A stretch of DNA of 64,000 bases, taken from assembly GCF_014899185.1 (NCBI RefSeq), contig NZ_CP045201.1:3077501-3141500 (forward strand), given 5' to 3'. A program made the position numbers and the translations under genes. Origin of the DNA: Pseudooceanicola spongiae (GTDB lineage: Bacteria; Pseudomonadota; Alphaproteobacteria; Rhodobacterales; Rhodobacteraceae). The notes beneath the pieces were generated by a model. The model made no database searches, was not told the DNA's origin, and was given only the letters and a program-made list of their open reading frames with translations. This document shows positions 18,064 to 27,468 of the stretch, piece after piece. Numbering within the stretch: the stretch's first letter is position 1; every line of letters starts with the position of its first letter.

Positions 18064-19914
18064 ATGGCACTGCGCTTTATCACCCGGCTGGGCACAGGTC
18101 AGAAATCCGCGATCCTGTTGTCGCTGGATGCCTGTATCGCGCTGATGTCACTCGCCGGGGCCGACCTTCTGCTCAACGGGACGCTGCCCGATCTGCGCAC
18201 CACAGGCGACGGTCGCTTCATGCTGTTGGCCCTGCTGACGGTCCTTGGCACCAGCATCTATCTCGGCCTGCACCGGATGAAGCTGCTGGCCTATGAAAAG
18301 CACGGCATTGTCGAAACCGGCATCCTCGCCGCCAGCCTCGGGGCCAGTTGCACCCTGGCCAATGCCCTGCCCGGCGCGCGGCTGCCTGCGGAACAGGTGC
18401 TCTTTGCCAGCCTGTTGTTTCTGGCGCTCTTCGTCGCGGCGCGACTGGCCTTGCTGCGGCTGACAGCGCTGCTCTATCGGCTGGCCAAGGCCCGCCAACG
18501 ATTGCTGATCTATGGCGCGGGCAAGACCGGACAACGCATCGCCGCCGCTCTGGGCGAAGACGACGGGCTGATGCCGGTTGCTTTCCTCGACGACAATCCC
18601 CGCCTGCAGAGCCTCTCTGTCGCCGGATTGCACGTCTATTCGCCCATGCGGATCAAGACGTTGGTGCAGCGCCTCGACATCGACGCCATTGTTCTGGCCG
18701 TCCCGGACGAGGCCCGTCTGCGCCAGATGCAGACCCTGTCGGACCTGCCCTGCAAGACGCTGACCCTGCCCTCGCTTGCTGAACTTCTGGCGGGCAAGCG
18801 CCCCGCGCAGGCCCCCAGCCGCATTGCTCTGCAGGACCTGCTGGGGCGCAAACGGCTGGATCTGGAATTCCCCGAGGCGGGCGACAGTTACGCCGGCAAA
18901 AGCATCCTGATCACCGGCGCCGGCGGCTCCATCGGGTCTGAGCTTTGTCGCCAGCTCGCCGCCCTCGCGCCGGCCCGGCTGGTGCTGCTGGAACACTGCG
19001 AACTCGCGCTCTATTCCATCGCGCACGAACTGGCCGACCTGCATCCGCATCTGGCGACGGTGCCCGTGCTCGGCTCGGTCTGCGATGCGCCGCTGGTGCG
19101 CGCGCTGCTGGCCGAACAGGGCATCGACACCATTCTGCACGCGGCCGCTTACAAACATGTGCCCATGGTGCAGCGCAATATCTTCGCGGGGCTGCGCAAC
19201 AATGTCATCGGCACCAAGACCCTGACCGAGGCCGCCGCGGATGCCGGGATCGACCGGTTCATCCTGATTTCCTCGGACAAGGCCGTGCGCCCCACCAGTG
19301 TCATGGGCGCAACCAAGCGTCTGGCCGAGGAAATCGTCCAGGATCATGCCACCCGCACGACCCGCACCTGTTTTTCCATGGTGCGATTCGGCAATGTCAT
19401 CGGCTCCTCCGGCTCGGTCATTCCGCTGTTTCAGGATCAGATCGCGCGCGGTGGCCCGGTCACCGTCACCCACCCCGAGGTGTCGCGCTATTTCATGACC
19501 GTGACCGAGGCCGTGCGCCTCGTCCTCACCGCCGGGTCCTTCGCGCGGGGGGGCGAGGTTTTCGTGCTCGACATGGGCGACCCGGTGCCGATCCTGCAGG
19601 TCGCGCGGCAGATGATCCGTGGTGCGGGGTTGAGCATCCGCGACGCCGACACCCCCGAGGGCGAGATCGAGATCCGTTTCACCGGGTTGCGCGCCGGCGA
19701 AAAGCTGCACGAAGAGCTGTTCATCGGCGCCGACATGCTGACCACGCCCCACGACAAGATCCTGCGCGCCCAAGAACAGCATCTGTCGCAGATTGAGGTC
19801 GCCTCGGCCCTGTCCGAGATTCGCCGCGCTCTTGAGGCGCGCGATACCGATGCCGCTGCCACCGCCCTGTCGAAATGGGTCTCGGACCGTGCCCGGATCA
19901 AGGCGACAGGCTAG
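18064..19914 (+). CDS. Membrane-bound nucleoside-diphosphate sugar 4,6-dehydratase (FlaA1/CapD-like)
   Basis: The 616-residue product has four hydrophobic N-terminal helices (within residues 10-135), a first Rossmann-like domain (LLIYGAGKTGQRIAAAL, near 150) and a second complete SDR domain (ILITGAGGSIGSELCRQL, near 281). The active-site segment SSDKAVRPTSVMGATKRLAEEI has Met-x3-Lys in place of Tyr-x3-Lys, as in the FlaA1/PseB/WbpM group that 4,6-dehydrates UDP-GlcNAc-type sugars. The ATG at 18064 has AGGA upstream; earlier GTG/ATG codons from 18022 would add 14 residues. It completes the polysaccharide module and ends in CTAG shared with the opposite-strand dipeptidase gene. Confidence 0.92.
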   Translation: MALRFITRLGTGQKSAILLSLDACIALMSLAGADLLLNGTLPDLRTTGDGRFMLLALLTVLGTSIYLGLHRMKLLAYEKHGIVETGILAASLGASCTLANALPGARLPAEQVLFASLLFLALFVAARLALLRLTALLYRLAKARQRLLIYGAGKTGQRIAAALGEDDGLMPVAFLDDNPRLQSLSVAGLHVYSPMRIKTLVQRLDIDAIVLAVPDEARLRQMQTLSDLPCKTLTLPSLAELLAGKRPAQAPSRIALQDLLGRKRLDLEFPEAGDSYAGKSILITGAGGSIGSELCRQLAALAPARLVLLEHCELALYSIAHELADLHPHLATVPVLGSVCDAPLVRALLAEQGIDTILHAAAYKHVPMVQRNIFAGLRNNVIGTKTLTEAAADAGIDRFILISSDKAVRPTSVMGATKRLAEEIVQDHATRTTRTCFSMVRFGNVIGSSGSVIPLFQDQIARGGPVTVTHPEVSRYFMTVTEAVRLVLTAGSFARGGEVFVLDMGDPVPILQVARQMIRGAGLSIRDADTPEGEIEIRFTGLRAGEKLHEELFIGADMLTTPHDKILRAQEQHLSQIEVASALSEIRRALEARDTDAAATALSKWVSDRARIKATG

Positions 19915-20969
19915 GCCTTCCAGGTCTTGCGCAGCACGCGCATCCAGTTGCCGGAGGCGAGCTTTTTCATCAGCGCCGCATCGACCCCGTGATCGGTCAG
20001 CGCCGCCCGCAAGGCAGGCAATCCCGCGCAATCGCCGATGCCGTCCGGCACCACCGCGCCGTCGAAATCCGACCCGAAGCCAACCCGGTCCTCCCCCAGA
20101 ATCCCGATCAGGTGGTCGAGATGGCGCAACAGCACCTCCAGCGGGAAATCCCCCGCCATTTGCCCATCGGGGCGCAGGAAGGACGAGGCGAAGTTGATGC
20201 CAACCATGCCGTCGCTGTCCGCAATCACCCGCAGCTGCCGGTCCGTCAGGTTGCGCGCGGTGTTGCAGACCTCCCAGGCGTTGGAATGCGTCGCGACCAG
20301 CGGCGCATCCGACAGCGCCGCCACGTCGTCAAAGCCCTTTTCGTTCATATGCGACAGGTCCAGCATAATGCCCAGCCGGTTGCATTCCGCCACCAGCGCC
20401 CGCCCCGCCGCCGTCAGCCCGCCGCCGATATCCGGCGTCGCGGGAAAGCGGAACGGCACCCCTTCGGCAAAGATCGTCGGGCGACTCCAGACCGGCCCGA
20501 GCGAGCGCAGCCCCCGCGCATACAAGCCCTCGAGCGCGCCCAGATCAGCGCTGATCGCCTCGGCGCCCTCGATATGCATCACCGCCGCCATACGATCCCC
20601 GGCCAGCGCGGCCTCGATCTGATCGACGCTGGTGCACAGATCGATCACGCCCTCCGCCGCCAGAGCCTCAATCGCCGCGACCCCCTCCAGCGTGATCTTC
20701 AGCGCATGACCCTGATCCAGCGGCGCCGGCAGCGGCACGTCGTAGGAGGCGTTGGCGAAATCCTCCATGCGAAAGGCACCGGCGGGGCTGGGCACGAATA
20801 TGGCGAAGAAACCGCCGCCGAAACCGCCCGCACGCGCCCTCGGAAGGTCGATATGACCGCCCACCAGACCGTCGCGCACCTGCGCGGCTGTCGCCTTGCC
20901 GGTGATCAGCTTCAGCACCAGATCGTTGTGGCCGTCAAAGATCTTCGGCTCTGCAAGGTTGCCCGTCAT
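19911..20969 (-). CDS. Membrane dipeptidase (peptidase family M19)
   Basis: A 352-residue zinc dipeptidase of the renal dipeptidase family. The metal-binding His-x-Asp is in FDGHNDLVLKL near the N-terminus, the bridging Glu in VMHIEGAEAI, and the later His ligands in LDLSHMNEKGF and VATHSNAWE. There is no signal peptide, so it is probably cytoplasmic despite the family name; bacterial members act on dipeptides including those with a D-residue. An AGGAG sequence precedes the ATG on the minus strand. It converges with the preceding sugar dehydratase gene through a palindromic CTAG that serves as both stop codons. Confidence 0.9.
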   Translation of the reverse strand: MTGNLAEPKIFDGHNDLVLKLITGKATAAQVRDGLVGGHIDLPRARAGGFGGGFFAIFVPSPAGAFRMEDFANASYDVPLPAPLDQGHALKITLEGVAAIEALAAEGVIDLCTSVDQIEAALAGDRMAAVMHIEGAEAISADLGALEGLYARGLRSLGPVWSRPTIFAEGVPFRFPATPDIGGGLTAAGRALVAECNRLGIMLDLSHMNEKGFDDVAALSDAPLVATHSNAWEVCNTARNLTDRQLRVIADSDGMVGINFASSFLRPDGQMAGDFPLEVLLRHLDHLIGILGEDRVGFGSDFDGAVVPDGIGDCAGLPALRAALTDHGVDAALMKKLASGNWMRVLRKTWKA

Positions 20970-21059
20970 GTCCCGCTCCTGTCGCGCTGATTTGGGCCAT
21001 CACACCCCCGCAGGCGGCGAAACACCAGTGCTCAGCGGGGAAATTTCGCGCCCTCTATG

Positions 21060-21084
21060 AAAAAGGCGCCCCAAACGGGACGCC
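21060..21084 (-). terminator. Intrinsic terminator downstream of the siderophore-interacting protein gene
   Basis: On the minus strand GGCGTCCC pairs with GGGGCGCC (one G-U pair) around GTTT and is followed by TTTTTC. It lies 22 bases after the stop codon at 21107, so it should end that transcript before the dipeptidase gene. Confidence 0.8.
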
Positions 21085-21106
21085 CTGTCAGCACCGTGAC
21101 GCGGCT

Positions 21107-21853
21107 TCAGTCGAAACTGACGGTCTTGTCCGGCTCGCCCGCGACCCAGTAGCCCGCAGATTTGGTCCAGACCAGAGGATGCCCGGCCTCGATGAAATAG
21201 GCCCGCACCGCCTGCGTGACCGAGGCTTCGGCGGCGATCCAGATGAAGGTGCCTGCGCCGAAGGGCACGTCCCTCACCGCCGCCAGCAGAGCCCCTGCAT
21301 CGGCGGCCTCGGGGCGATGCACCCAGGTGACATCAAGATCGGCCGCGCTTTCAAACACCTGCTCTTCGGCGGCGTCGCGCACGGCGGCGAACATGCTGAC
21401 CTTTGCGCCCGCCGCGGCCTCTTCGGCAAAACGACCCATGGCGGGCAGCGCGGTTTCATCGCCGATCAGCACCCAGGCGTCAATGTCGCCCGTGATCTTG
21501 CGCGACCCGCGCGGCCCACCGATGTTGAGCGTATCGCCCACCTTTGCCTCGACCGCCCAGGCGGTGGCAGGCCCCGCGTCATGCAGGGCGAAATCCAGCA
21601 CCAGTTCACGCGCGTCGGTATCATAGCGGCGCGGGGTGTAGTCGCGCATCACCTTCTCCTCCGTCTCGGAGGGGAGGAAGATCTTCACATGGTCATCGAA
21701 AGAGCCGCTGACGAAATCGCCCAGATCCTCGCTGGTCAGGGTGATGCGGATCATCTGCGGGGTGACGTGGTTCTTGGCGGTGACGGTCAGCGCGCGGCGC
21801 TTCAGCTCAAACCGCAGGCGTTCGATGGTGGGGGGAGTGAGGGTATCGCGCAT
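21107..21853 (-). CDS. Siderophore-interacting protein (FAD-dependent ferric-chelate reductase)
   Basis: A 248-residue flavoprotein of the SIP/ViuB family that reduces ferric siderophores in the cytoplasm to release iron. The FAD-binding beta-barrel contains RDYTPRRYD (the RxYT motif) and WAVEAKVGDTLNIGGPRGS. The C-terminal NAD(P)H-type domain contains WVLIGDETALPAMGRF and the characteristic IWIAAEASVTQAVRAYF and GYWVAGEPD. No siderophore receptor or Fur-like site is evident nearby, so regulation is not shown. A terminator follows the gene. Confidence 0.92.
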   Translation of the reverse strand: MRDTLTPPTIERLRFELKRRALTVTAKNHVTPQMIRITLTSEDLGDFVSGSFDDHVKIFLPSETEEKVMRDYTPRRYDTDARELVLDFALHDAGPATAWAVEAKVGDTLNIGGPRGSRKITGDIDAWVLIGDETALPAMGRFAEEAAAGAKVSMFAAVRDAAEEQVFESAADLDVTWVHRPEAADAGALLAAVRDVPFGAGTFIWIAAEASVTQAVRAYFIEAGHPLVWTKSAGYWVAGEPDKTVSFD

Positions 21854-21966
21854 GCGCTGTCCTGTTCTGCTTGGATGAGTCGGCCCCGGCGCAGCGCGCC
21901 CTTGTACCAGACTGTTTCACTCAGGATACGCCCGAGCCGAGCGCGGGTGCAACCCAAACCGATGCC

Positions 21967-22026
21967 CCGCCGCCAAAAGCAGCAAAAGCCCCGGCATCGA
22001 ACCGGAGCTTTTGCTTTTGGCGGCGG
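21967..22026. repeat. Long imperfect inverted repeat downstream of purU
   Basis: The left arm (21967-21994) and right arm (22002-22026) pair almost completely: CCGCCGCC with GGCGGCGG, then AAAAGC with GCTTTT, a 3-base bulge, AAAAGC with GCTTTT, and CCGG with CCGG, around a loop of about 7 bases. It lies 17 bases after the purU stop and 114 bases before the next gene start. It could be a terminator with its T-tracts inside the stem, or an mRNA-stabilising structure. Confidence 0.7.
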
Positions 22027-22042
22027 CTGAGAGGATCGCGCC

Positions 22043-22927
22043 TCAGCCCATACGCTCAGACGCGTAGCTGCCCGGGCTGGCCGGGAAGACGACCGTCTTG
22101 TTGCCGTTCAGGAACACCCGGTGGTGGATATGGGCGTGGATTGCCCGCGCCAGCACCTGGCTTTCCACGTCGCGCCCGAGGCTGACATAGTCCGCCGGGC
22201 TCTGCGCATGGGTGACGCGCACGGTGTCCTGCTCGATGATCGGACCCTCATCCAGATCGGCGGTGACATAGTGAGAGGTCGCCCCGATCAGCTTCACGCC
22301 GCGCTCATAGGCCTGCTTGTAGGGGTTGGCGCCCTTGAAGCTCGGCAGGAAGGAGTGGTGGATGTTGATGATCCGCCCGGACATCTTCTGGCACATCTCG
22401 TCGCTGAGGATCTGCATGTAGCGCGCCAGCACGATAAGCTCGGCACCCGTGTCACGCACCACGTCCATGATGCGGCTTTCGGCCTCGGGCTTGTTCTCTT
22501 TCGTGACCTTGATGCAATGGAACGGAATGTCGTGGTTCACCACAACCTTCTGATATTCCATGTGGTTCGAAATCACGGCCACGATATCCACCGGCAGCGC
22601 CCCGATCTGCCAGCGATACAGCAGATCGTTCAGGCAATGGCCAAAGCGCGACACCATCAGGATGACCTTCATCTTGTGATCGGGGTCATGGATGTCCCAG
22701 ATCATGTCGAAATCACCCGCGATTCTGGCGAAGCCTTCGCGCAGCTGCTCCAGCGTCTTGCCGGTCTCGCTGACGAAGGTGGTGCGCGAAAAGAAGCGCC
22801 CGGTCTCGGTGTCGTCGAACTGCGCCAGATCACGGATGTTGCAACCCATATCGGCGAGGTAGCCCGAGACCTTGGCCACGATACCGCGCTGCGTCTTGCA
22901 GGTGACGGTCAGGATGTATTCGCTCAT
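22043..22927 (-). CDS. purU: Formyltetrahydrofolate deformylase
   Basis: PurU (294 residues) hydrolyses 10-formyl-THF to THF and formate, balancing one-carbon pools and supplying formate. The N-terminal ACT domain (EYILTVTCKTQRGIVAKVSGYL, first 80 residues) is the regulatory part. The C-terminal formyltransferase fold has the catalytic Asn-His-Asp set in NIHHSFLPSFKGANPY and DEGPIIEQD. The length matches the family. It lies 36 bases downstream of folD on the same strand and is likely co-transcribed, so two adjacent steps of folate one-carbon metabolism are kept together. Confidence 0.95.
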   Translation of the reverse strand: MSEYILTVTCKTQRGIVAKVSGYLADMGCNIRDLAQFDDTETGRFFSRTTFVSETGKTLEQLREGFARIAGDFDMIWDIHDPDHKMKVILMVSRFGHCLNDLLYRWQIGALPVDIVAVISNHMEYQKVVVNHDIPFHCIKVTKENKPEAESRIMDVVRDTGAELIVLARYMQILSDEMCQKMSGRIINIHHSFLPSFKGANPYKQAYERGVKLIGATSHYVTADLDEGPIIEQDTVRVTHAQSPADYVSLGRDVESQVLARAIHAHIHHRVFLNGNKTVVFPASPGSYASERMG

Positions 22928-22963
22928 GTCGGTTTCCTAATTTGCACTTCGGCAATGAAGAGT

Positions 22964-23866
22964 TCAGGCGGTCAGCCCCTCGGGTTCGGGCAGGCCATTG
23001 GCACGGCAGCAGGCGGTCAGCGTATTGGCGAGCAGGCAGGCGATGGTCATCGGGCCGACGCCACCGGGCACCGGCGTGATCGCACCCGCCACCTGCACCG
23101 CGCTGTCATACGCGACATCGCCGACCAGACGCGTCTTGCCCTCGCCCTTTTCCGGGGCGGGGATGCGGTTGATGCCGACGTCGATCACCGTGGCACCGGG
23201 CTTGATCCAGTCGCCGGGGATCATCTCGGGGCGGCCAACGGCAGCGACGAGGATATCGGCGCGCCGACAGACCTCGGCCAGTTCCTTGGTGCGACTATGC
23301 GCAATCGTCACCGTGCAGCTGTCGCCCAGCAGCAGCTGCGCCATCGGCTTGCCGACGATATTGCTGCGCCCCACGACGACCGCGTTCAACCCCGACAGAT
23401 CCCCGAGGTGATCGCGCAACATCATCAGACAGCCCAGCGGCGTGCAGGGCACCATGGCCTTCTGCCCCGTGCCCAGCAACCCGACGTTGAGCACGTGAAA
23501 GCCGTCGACGTCCTTGGCCGGATCAATTGCGGACAAGACCTTGGCCTCATCGATATGTTTGGGCAGCGGCAGCTGCACGAGGATACCGTGCACTGCCGGA
23601 TCGGCGTTCAGCTTCGCCACCAGCGCCAGCAGATCCGCCTCGGGCGTCTCGGCGTCCAGCTTGTGCTCGAACGAGGCCATGCCTGCCTCGACCGTCTGCA
23701 GGCCCTTGTTGCGCACATAGACCTGGCTCGCGGGATCTTCGCCCACCAGCACGACCGCCAGCCCCGGCGTGATGCCATGGGCGGTGTTCAGCGCGGCCAC
23801 GCCCTTGGCAACCTTGCCCCGTACCGTTGCGGCGAATGCTTTCCCGTCAATCCGTGTCGCTGTCAT
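22964..23866 (-). CDS. folD: Methylenetetrahydrofolate dehydrogenase/cyclohydrolase
   Basis: FolD (300 residues) interconverts 5,10-methylene-THF, methenyl-THF and 10-formyl-THF using NADP+. The substrate site includes [17 protein letters not shown] (with the YxxxK catalytic pair), and the cofactor site includes [17 protein letters not shown]. The C-terminal [14 protein letters not shown] is diagnostic. The start at 23866 is supported by GAGG upstream and family length; a longer frame to 24055 would overlap the next gene and has no conserved residues. It precedes purU on the same strand. Confidence 0.96.
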   Translation of the reverse strand: MTATRIDGKAFAATVRGKVAKGVAALNTAHGITPGLAVVLVGEDPASQVYVRNKGLQTVEAGMASFEHKLDAETPEADLLALVAKLNADPAVHGILVQLPLPKHIDEAKVLSAIDPAKDVDGFHVLNVGLLGTGQKAMVPCTPLGCLMMLRDHLGDLSGLNAVVVGRSNIVGKPMAQLLLGDSCTVTIAHSRTKELAEVCRRADILVAAVGRPEMIPGDWIKPGATVIDVGINRIPAPEKGEGKTRLVGDVAYDSAVQVAGAITPVPGGVGPMTIACLLANTLTACCRANGLPEPEGLTA

Positions 23867-24021
23867 GATATCCTCGGCGTCCTGTTCCGTTCGGCCTCGC
23901 CGTAGCGGAAATTCACCCCAAGGGACAGATGGCCGCGCACTCAACCCCGACCTGTTTCGCATCAAGAACGGCGTCCCCGCTCCAAACGGTTCCGTTAGAC
24001 GCCAAATCTTTCCGAAACGCG

Positions 24022-25227
24022 TCAGTCTTCGGTGCGCCGCGACCGGAACGCCCATGTGCCATTGCCCAGCAGCGGCCCCGCCTTGTCCAGCACCAGAGGC
24101 GAGCGTGAGAAGGCGATCGGCGTGCGCAGACCGGCCAGCCCCTCGGGGGCGATCTTCATGCCGCGCGCCTCGACCTGCGGTTCGGCCAGCGCCTCGGCCA
24201 CCGTATTGATCGGCCCGCCGGGCACGCCCGAGGCCTCAAGCGCCGCGATCAGATCCGCCTTCGTGCGCAGGCTGGTCCGCGCCGCGATCATCGGGCAGAG
24301 CACATCACGGTGCCGCACGCGCGCCGGGTTGGTCGCATAATCGGGGTCCTGCGCCACGCCCTCCATTCCCAGCATCTGACACAGCGCCGCGAACTGGCCA
24401 TCGTTGCCACAGGCGATGACGAAATGCCCGTCGCTGGCCGGAAACACCTGATAAGGCACGATACTGGTATGCGCATTGCCGACCCGCGTCGGATTTTTGC
24501 CGCCCATCAGATGCGCCATGCCCTGATTGCTCAGCAGCGCGACGCCGGTATCGAGCAGCGACAGATCGACATGCTGGCCCTTGCCCGAGCGCGTCCGCTC
24601 GATCAGCGCCGCCTGAATGCCGATGATGCCATAGAGGCCCGTGACGATGTCCGTCACCGCGATGCCGACCTTTTCAGGCTCATGCTCGGGCGAGCCTGTC
24701 AGGTCCATCAGCCCGCACATGCCCTGGATCAGAAAGTCATAGCCCGGCTGGCGCGCCCTCGGTCCGGTCTGCCCGAAGCCGGTGACGCTGGCATAGATCA
24801 GACCGGGATTGCGCGCCGACAGCGCGTCATAATCCAGCCCGTATTTCTTCAGCCCGCCGAACTTGAAGTTCTCGATGACCACGTCGGCCTCGTCGATCAG
24901 CGCCATCAGCCGCTTCAGATCGGCGTTGTCACTGAAATTGCAGACAATGCTGGTCTTACCCCGGTTGGCCGAGTGGAAATAGGTCGCCACCGTCTCGACG
25001 CCGCCCTTGCCGTCGTCGCGCTCGATGAACGGCGGGCCCCAGCGGCGCGTGTCATCGCCCGCCGGGCTTTCGACCTTGATGACCTCGGCCCCCAGATCGG
25101 CCAGCGTCTGCCCGATCCAGGGTCCTGCCAGCACCCGTGCCAGTTCGACCACCTTCAGGCCCGCCAAAGGGGCGCTTTCGGGTGCGCTTTCGGGGGCGGG
25201 GGTCTGATTGGGGGCCGTGTCTTGCAT
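24022..25227 (-). CDS. Class III (CaiB/BaiF/formyl-CoA transferase) CoA-transferase
   Basis: A 401-residue family III CoA-transferase, which moves CoA between carboxylic acids through an aspartyl-CoA intermediate. The first conserved block is [33 protein letters not shown] (quoted here only to mark residues 21-53), and the catalytic Asp is expected in [12 protein letters not shown] short PES/APES repeat precedes the fold at the N-terminus. No acyl-CoA dehydrogenase, oxalyl-CoA decarboxylase or lyase is adjacent, so the acid substrate cannot be assigned. AAGGA lies upstream of the ATG. It is 155 bases upstream of folD on the same strand, and no link to folate metabolism is evident. Confidence 0.88.
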   Translation of the reverse strand: MQDTAPNQTPAPESAPESAPLAGLKVVELARVLAGPWIGQTLADLGAEVIKVESPAGDDTRRWGPPFIERDDGKGGVETVATYFHSANRGKTSIVCNFSDNADLKRLMALIDEADVVIENFKFGGLKKYGLDYDALSARNPGLIYASVTGFGQTGPRARQPGYDFLIQGMCGLMDLTGSPEHEPEKVGIAVTDIVTGLYGIIGIQAALIERTRSGKGQHVDLSLLDTGVALLSNQGMAHLMGGKNPTRVGNAHTSIVPYQVFPASDGHFVIACGNDGQFAALCQMLGMEGVAQDPDYATNPARVRHRDVLCPMIAARTSLRTKADLIAALEASGVPGGPINTVAEALAEPQVEARGMKIAPEGLAGLRTPIAFSRSPLVLDKAGPLLGNGTWAFRSRRTED

Positions 25228-25353
25228 CTGCCTGTCCTTCCGGGGTCTCGGCCCGGCGCGCGGGCATGATCTTGCCTCATACCTACCGGCTCAAAAGCCC
25301 CGATTGAAACAAGTAATCATCATGGCTTGATGCACAGACCGCATGAAGCTGAC

Positions 25354-25659
25354 TTACGCGCCGAACCCCGGCACGACTGGCTCCGAGTGATCGACGCTCG
25401 GCGCTTGAGTAAAGAACGGCCCCGCCAGCGCGCGCCACTCCTGAAACCCGTCCGAATTGCGGAAGGTTTCAGTATGGGCTTCCAGCGTCTCCCAGAGGAC
25501 ATGCAGGCGGTACATGCCGGGCGTTTCGATCACCCGTTCCAGCGACATGCCATGGCAGCCCTCGGCGGCCTGAAAAATCGGAACGGCCTGGCCCACGGCC
25601 TGCAGAAACTCGGCCTCCTTGCTGGGGTAGATCACCAGCTGCGCGATTTCACGGATCAT
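25354..25659 (-). CDS. Antibiotic biosynthesis monooxygenase (ABM) family protein
   Basis: A 101-residue small protein with the ferredoxin-like ABM fold: an opening strand (IREIAQLVIYPSK), the central CHGMSLERVIETPGMYRLHVLWE and a closing FQEWRALAGPFF. E. coli YgiN is a quinol monooxygenase of this type, but many members are uncharacterised and may act on quinols, haem or nothing known. The start has GAAGGA upstream on the minus strand. It is 126 bases upstream of the CoA-transferase gene and may be expressed with it. Confidence 0.85.
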   Translation of the reverse strand: MIREIAQLVIYPSKEAEFLQAVGQAVPIFQAAEGCHGMSLERVIETPGMYRLHVLWETLEAHTETFRNSDGFQEWRALAGPFFTQAPSVDHSEPVVPGFGA

Positions 25660-25849
25660 CTGTTTTCCTTCGATTTGAGGCTCATACTGGCGTCACGATT
25701 TCAGGTCGCAGCGCCCTTTGCCAGAGAATTCTACCCCGCCAACCACCTGAAAAGACGCGTAAAATTACGGCTCTGCGGCCTAGCCCCCCGCAAGAAAATC
25801 GAATCTTGCATTGCCACGCCCCCCTGATCGCCCCACCATAGCCTTGTTC

Positions 25850-25861
25850 ATTTGGCCAAAT
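25850..25861. promoter_or_regulatory. 12-bp perfect palindrome in front of the amino-acid symporter
   Basis: ATTTGGCCAAAT is a perfect 12-bp palindrome 58 bases upstream of the symporter start codon, within an AT-richer part of the 260-base intergenic region. The position suits an operator for a dimeric repressor, but no regulator gene is adjacent to name it. Confidence 0.4.
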
Positions 25862-25919
25862 ATGATCAGGCAAGACGGCATCCGCCGCGCCATTATAAGA
25901 TCAACAAGGGGGACGAAAC

Positions 25920-27344
25920 TTGGGCTTCTTCGACACGATACTGAACGCCATCAACGACCTGACATGGGGCTGGGCGCTGATCCCGTTCCTCGTCATTCTG
26001 GGCTGTTTCTTCACCATCTCCAGCGGCTTCGTGCAGTTCCGCTTTTTCAAACGCATGTTCCGCGTTCTGGGCCGCAGCCCGGATAGCGACCCCAACCAGA
26101 TCAGCGCGCGCGCGGCGCTTCTGGTGTCGGTCGGCGGGCGCGTCGGCGGCGGCAATATCGCCGGTGTCGCAGTCGCCATCACCGCAGGCGGCCCCGGCGC
26201 CGTGTTCTGGATGTGGGCGATCGCGCTGATCGGCATGTGCTCGGCGCTGGTCGAAGCGACGCTGGCCCAGGCCTTCAAGCGCTCCGAGGACGGCGGCGCC
26301 TATCGTGGTGGCCCGGCGCAGGCCATCGTCTACGGCCTGGGGCAGAACTATCGCTGGCTCGCCGTGGTCTATGCGGTCTGCCTGATCGCCTCTTTTGCCA
26401 TCGGTTTCAATGCCTTCCAGGGCAATACCGTGGCCGGCGCGGCGCTTGACAGCTTGTCCATCCCGCGCCTCTACACCGGCGCATTCCTCGCCGTCGCCAC
26501 GGGCCTCATCGTCTACGGCGGCATCCACCGTATCGCCAAGGTCGCTGACGTCATGATCCCGGTCATGGCCATCGGCTATCTCGGTATGGCGGTCGTCGTC
26601 ATCCTGCTCAACATCACCGGCCTGCCCGGCGTGATCTGGGATATCGTCGCCAACGCCTTCGGCTTCCGCGAAGCTGTCGCCGGCGGTGTCGGTGCGGCCA
26701 TCGCGCAGGGTCTGCGCCGTGGTCTGTTCTCGAACGAAGCGGGCCTCGGCTCCGCCCCCAACGTCGCGGCGACCGCCTATGTGCGCCACCCCGTCAGCCA
26801 GGGCATCACGCAGAGCTTTTCCGTCTTCATCGACACCATCATCGTCTGCTCCAGCACGGCCTTCATCATCCTTCTGGGCGATGTCTACCAGCCGGGCGCC
26901 GAAGGCGTGGACGGTGTCGTTCTGACCCAGCAGAGCCTTGTCAGCCATGTCGGCTCCTGGGCGCAGTACTTCCTGACGGCGGCAATCTTCCTCTTCTCGT
27001 TCTCCTCGATCATGTACAATTACTACCTCGGGGAAAACGCGCTGAACTTCATGACGAAGAAACCGATCGCCGTGCATATCCTGCGCATCGCGATCATCGG
27101 CATCGTCTTCCTCGGCGCCGTGGCACCGGGCGCGACGGCGGTCTTCAACTTCTCCGATCCGATGATGGGCATCCTCGCCGTGGTCAACCTGTTGGCGCTG
27201 ATGATGATGTTCCCCATCGCGCTGCGGCTGATCAACGACTTCCGGAGTCAGCTCGACTCCGGCATGAAGCGGCCGGTCTTCGATCCGAAGGCCTTCCCCG
27301 ACCTCGACACCGACCCGACGGCATGGCCCGACGCGCCTAAGTAA
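25920..27344 (+). CDS. Sodium:alanine/glycine symporter (AGCS family)
   Basis: A 474-residue inner-membrane transporter with about ten hydrophobic helices. The family region GGRVGGGNIAGVAVAITAGGPGAVFWMW and the later FSNEAGLGSAPNVAATA are diagnostic of AGCS carriers, which take up alanine, glycine or related amino acids with Na+. The start codon is taken as TTG at 25920, because an AGGGGG ribosome-binding site lies 7 bases upstream and the next residues (GFFDTILNAINDLTWGW) match the family N-terminus. The gene is flanked by a candidate operator upstream and a strong terminator downstream, so it is probably monocistronic. Confidence 0.92.
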   Translation: MGFFDTILNAINDLTWGWALIPFLVILGCFFTISSGFVQFRFFKRMFRVLGRSPDSDPNQISARAALLVSVGGRVGGGNIAGVAVAITAGGPGAVFWMWAIALIGMCSALVEATLAQAFKRSEDGGAYRGGPAQAIVYGLGQNYRWLAVVYAVCLIASFAIGFNAFQGNTVAGAALDSLSIPRLYTGAFLAVATGLIVYGGIHRIAKVADVMIPVMAIGYLGMAVVVILLNITGLPGVIWDIVANAFGFREAVAGGVGAAIAQGLRRGLFSNEAGLGSAPNVAATAYVRHPVSQGITQSFSVFIDTIIVCSSTAFIILLGDVYQPGAEGVDGVVLTQQSLVSHVGSWAQYFLTAAIFLFSFSSIMYNYYLGENALNFMTKKPIAVHILRIAIIGIVFLGAVAPGATAVFNFSDPMMGILAVVNLLALMMMFPIALRLINDFRSQLDSGMKRPVFDPKAFPDLDTDPTAWPDAPK

Positions 27345-27375
27345 GCGCGGCCAGTCACCACGCCTGAAACCACGC

Positions 27376-27405
27376 AAAAAAGGGCGCCCCCGTGGCGCCC
27401 TTTTT
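27376..27405 (+). terminator. Rho-independent terminator after the symporter gene
   Basis: GGGCGCC pairs with GGCGCCC around CCCGT, flanked by an A-run and a T-run that extend the stem to 12 bp, ending in TTTTT. It lies 31 bases after the symporter stop and separates it from lhgO. Confidence 0.9.
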
Positions 27406-27468
27406 CATGGCCCCCTTGCACCGCCCCGCGCCACGGGCGATCCTGCGCCAACACCAAGGGGGCCTCAC

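Noticed and set aside
22121..23905. A 594-residue plus-strand open frame opposite purU and folD
   Set aside because: Both minus-strand genes have full catalytic motifs; the antisense product is rich in His, Arg and Asp with no family pattern.
25893..27377. A 494-residue minus-strand frame opposite the amino-acid symporter
   Set aside because: Very acidic, low-complexity composition typical of the reverse complement of a membrane protein gene.
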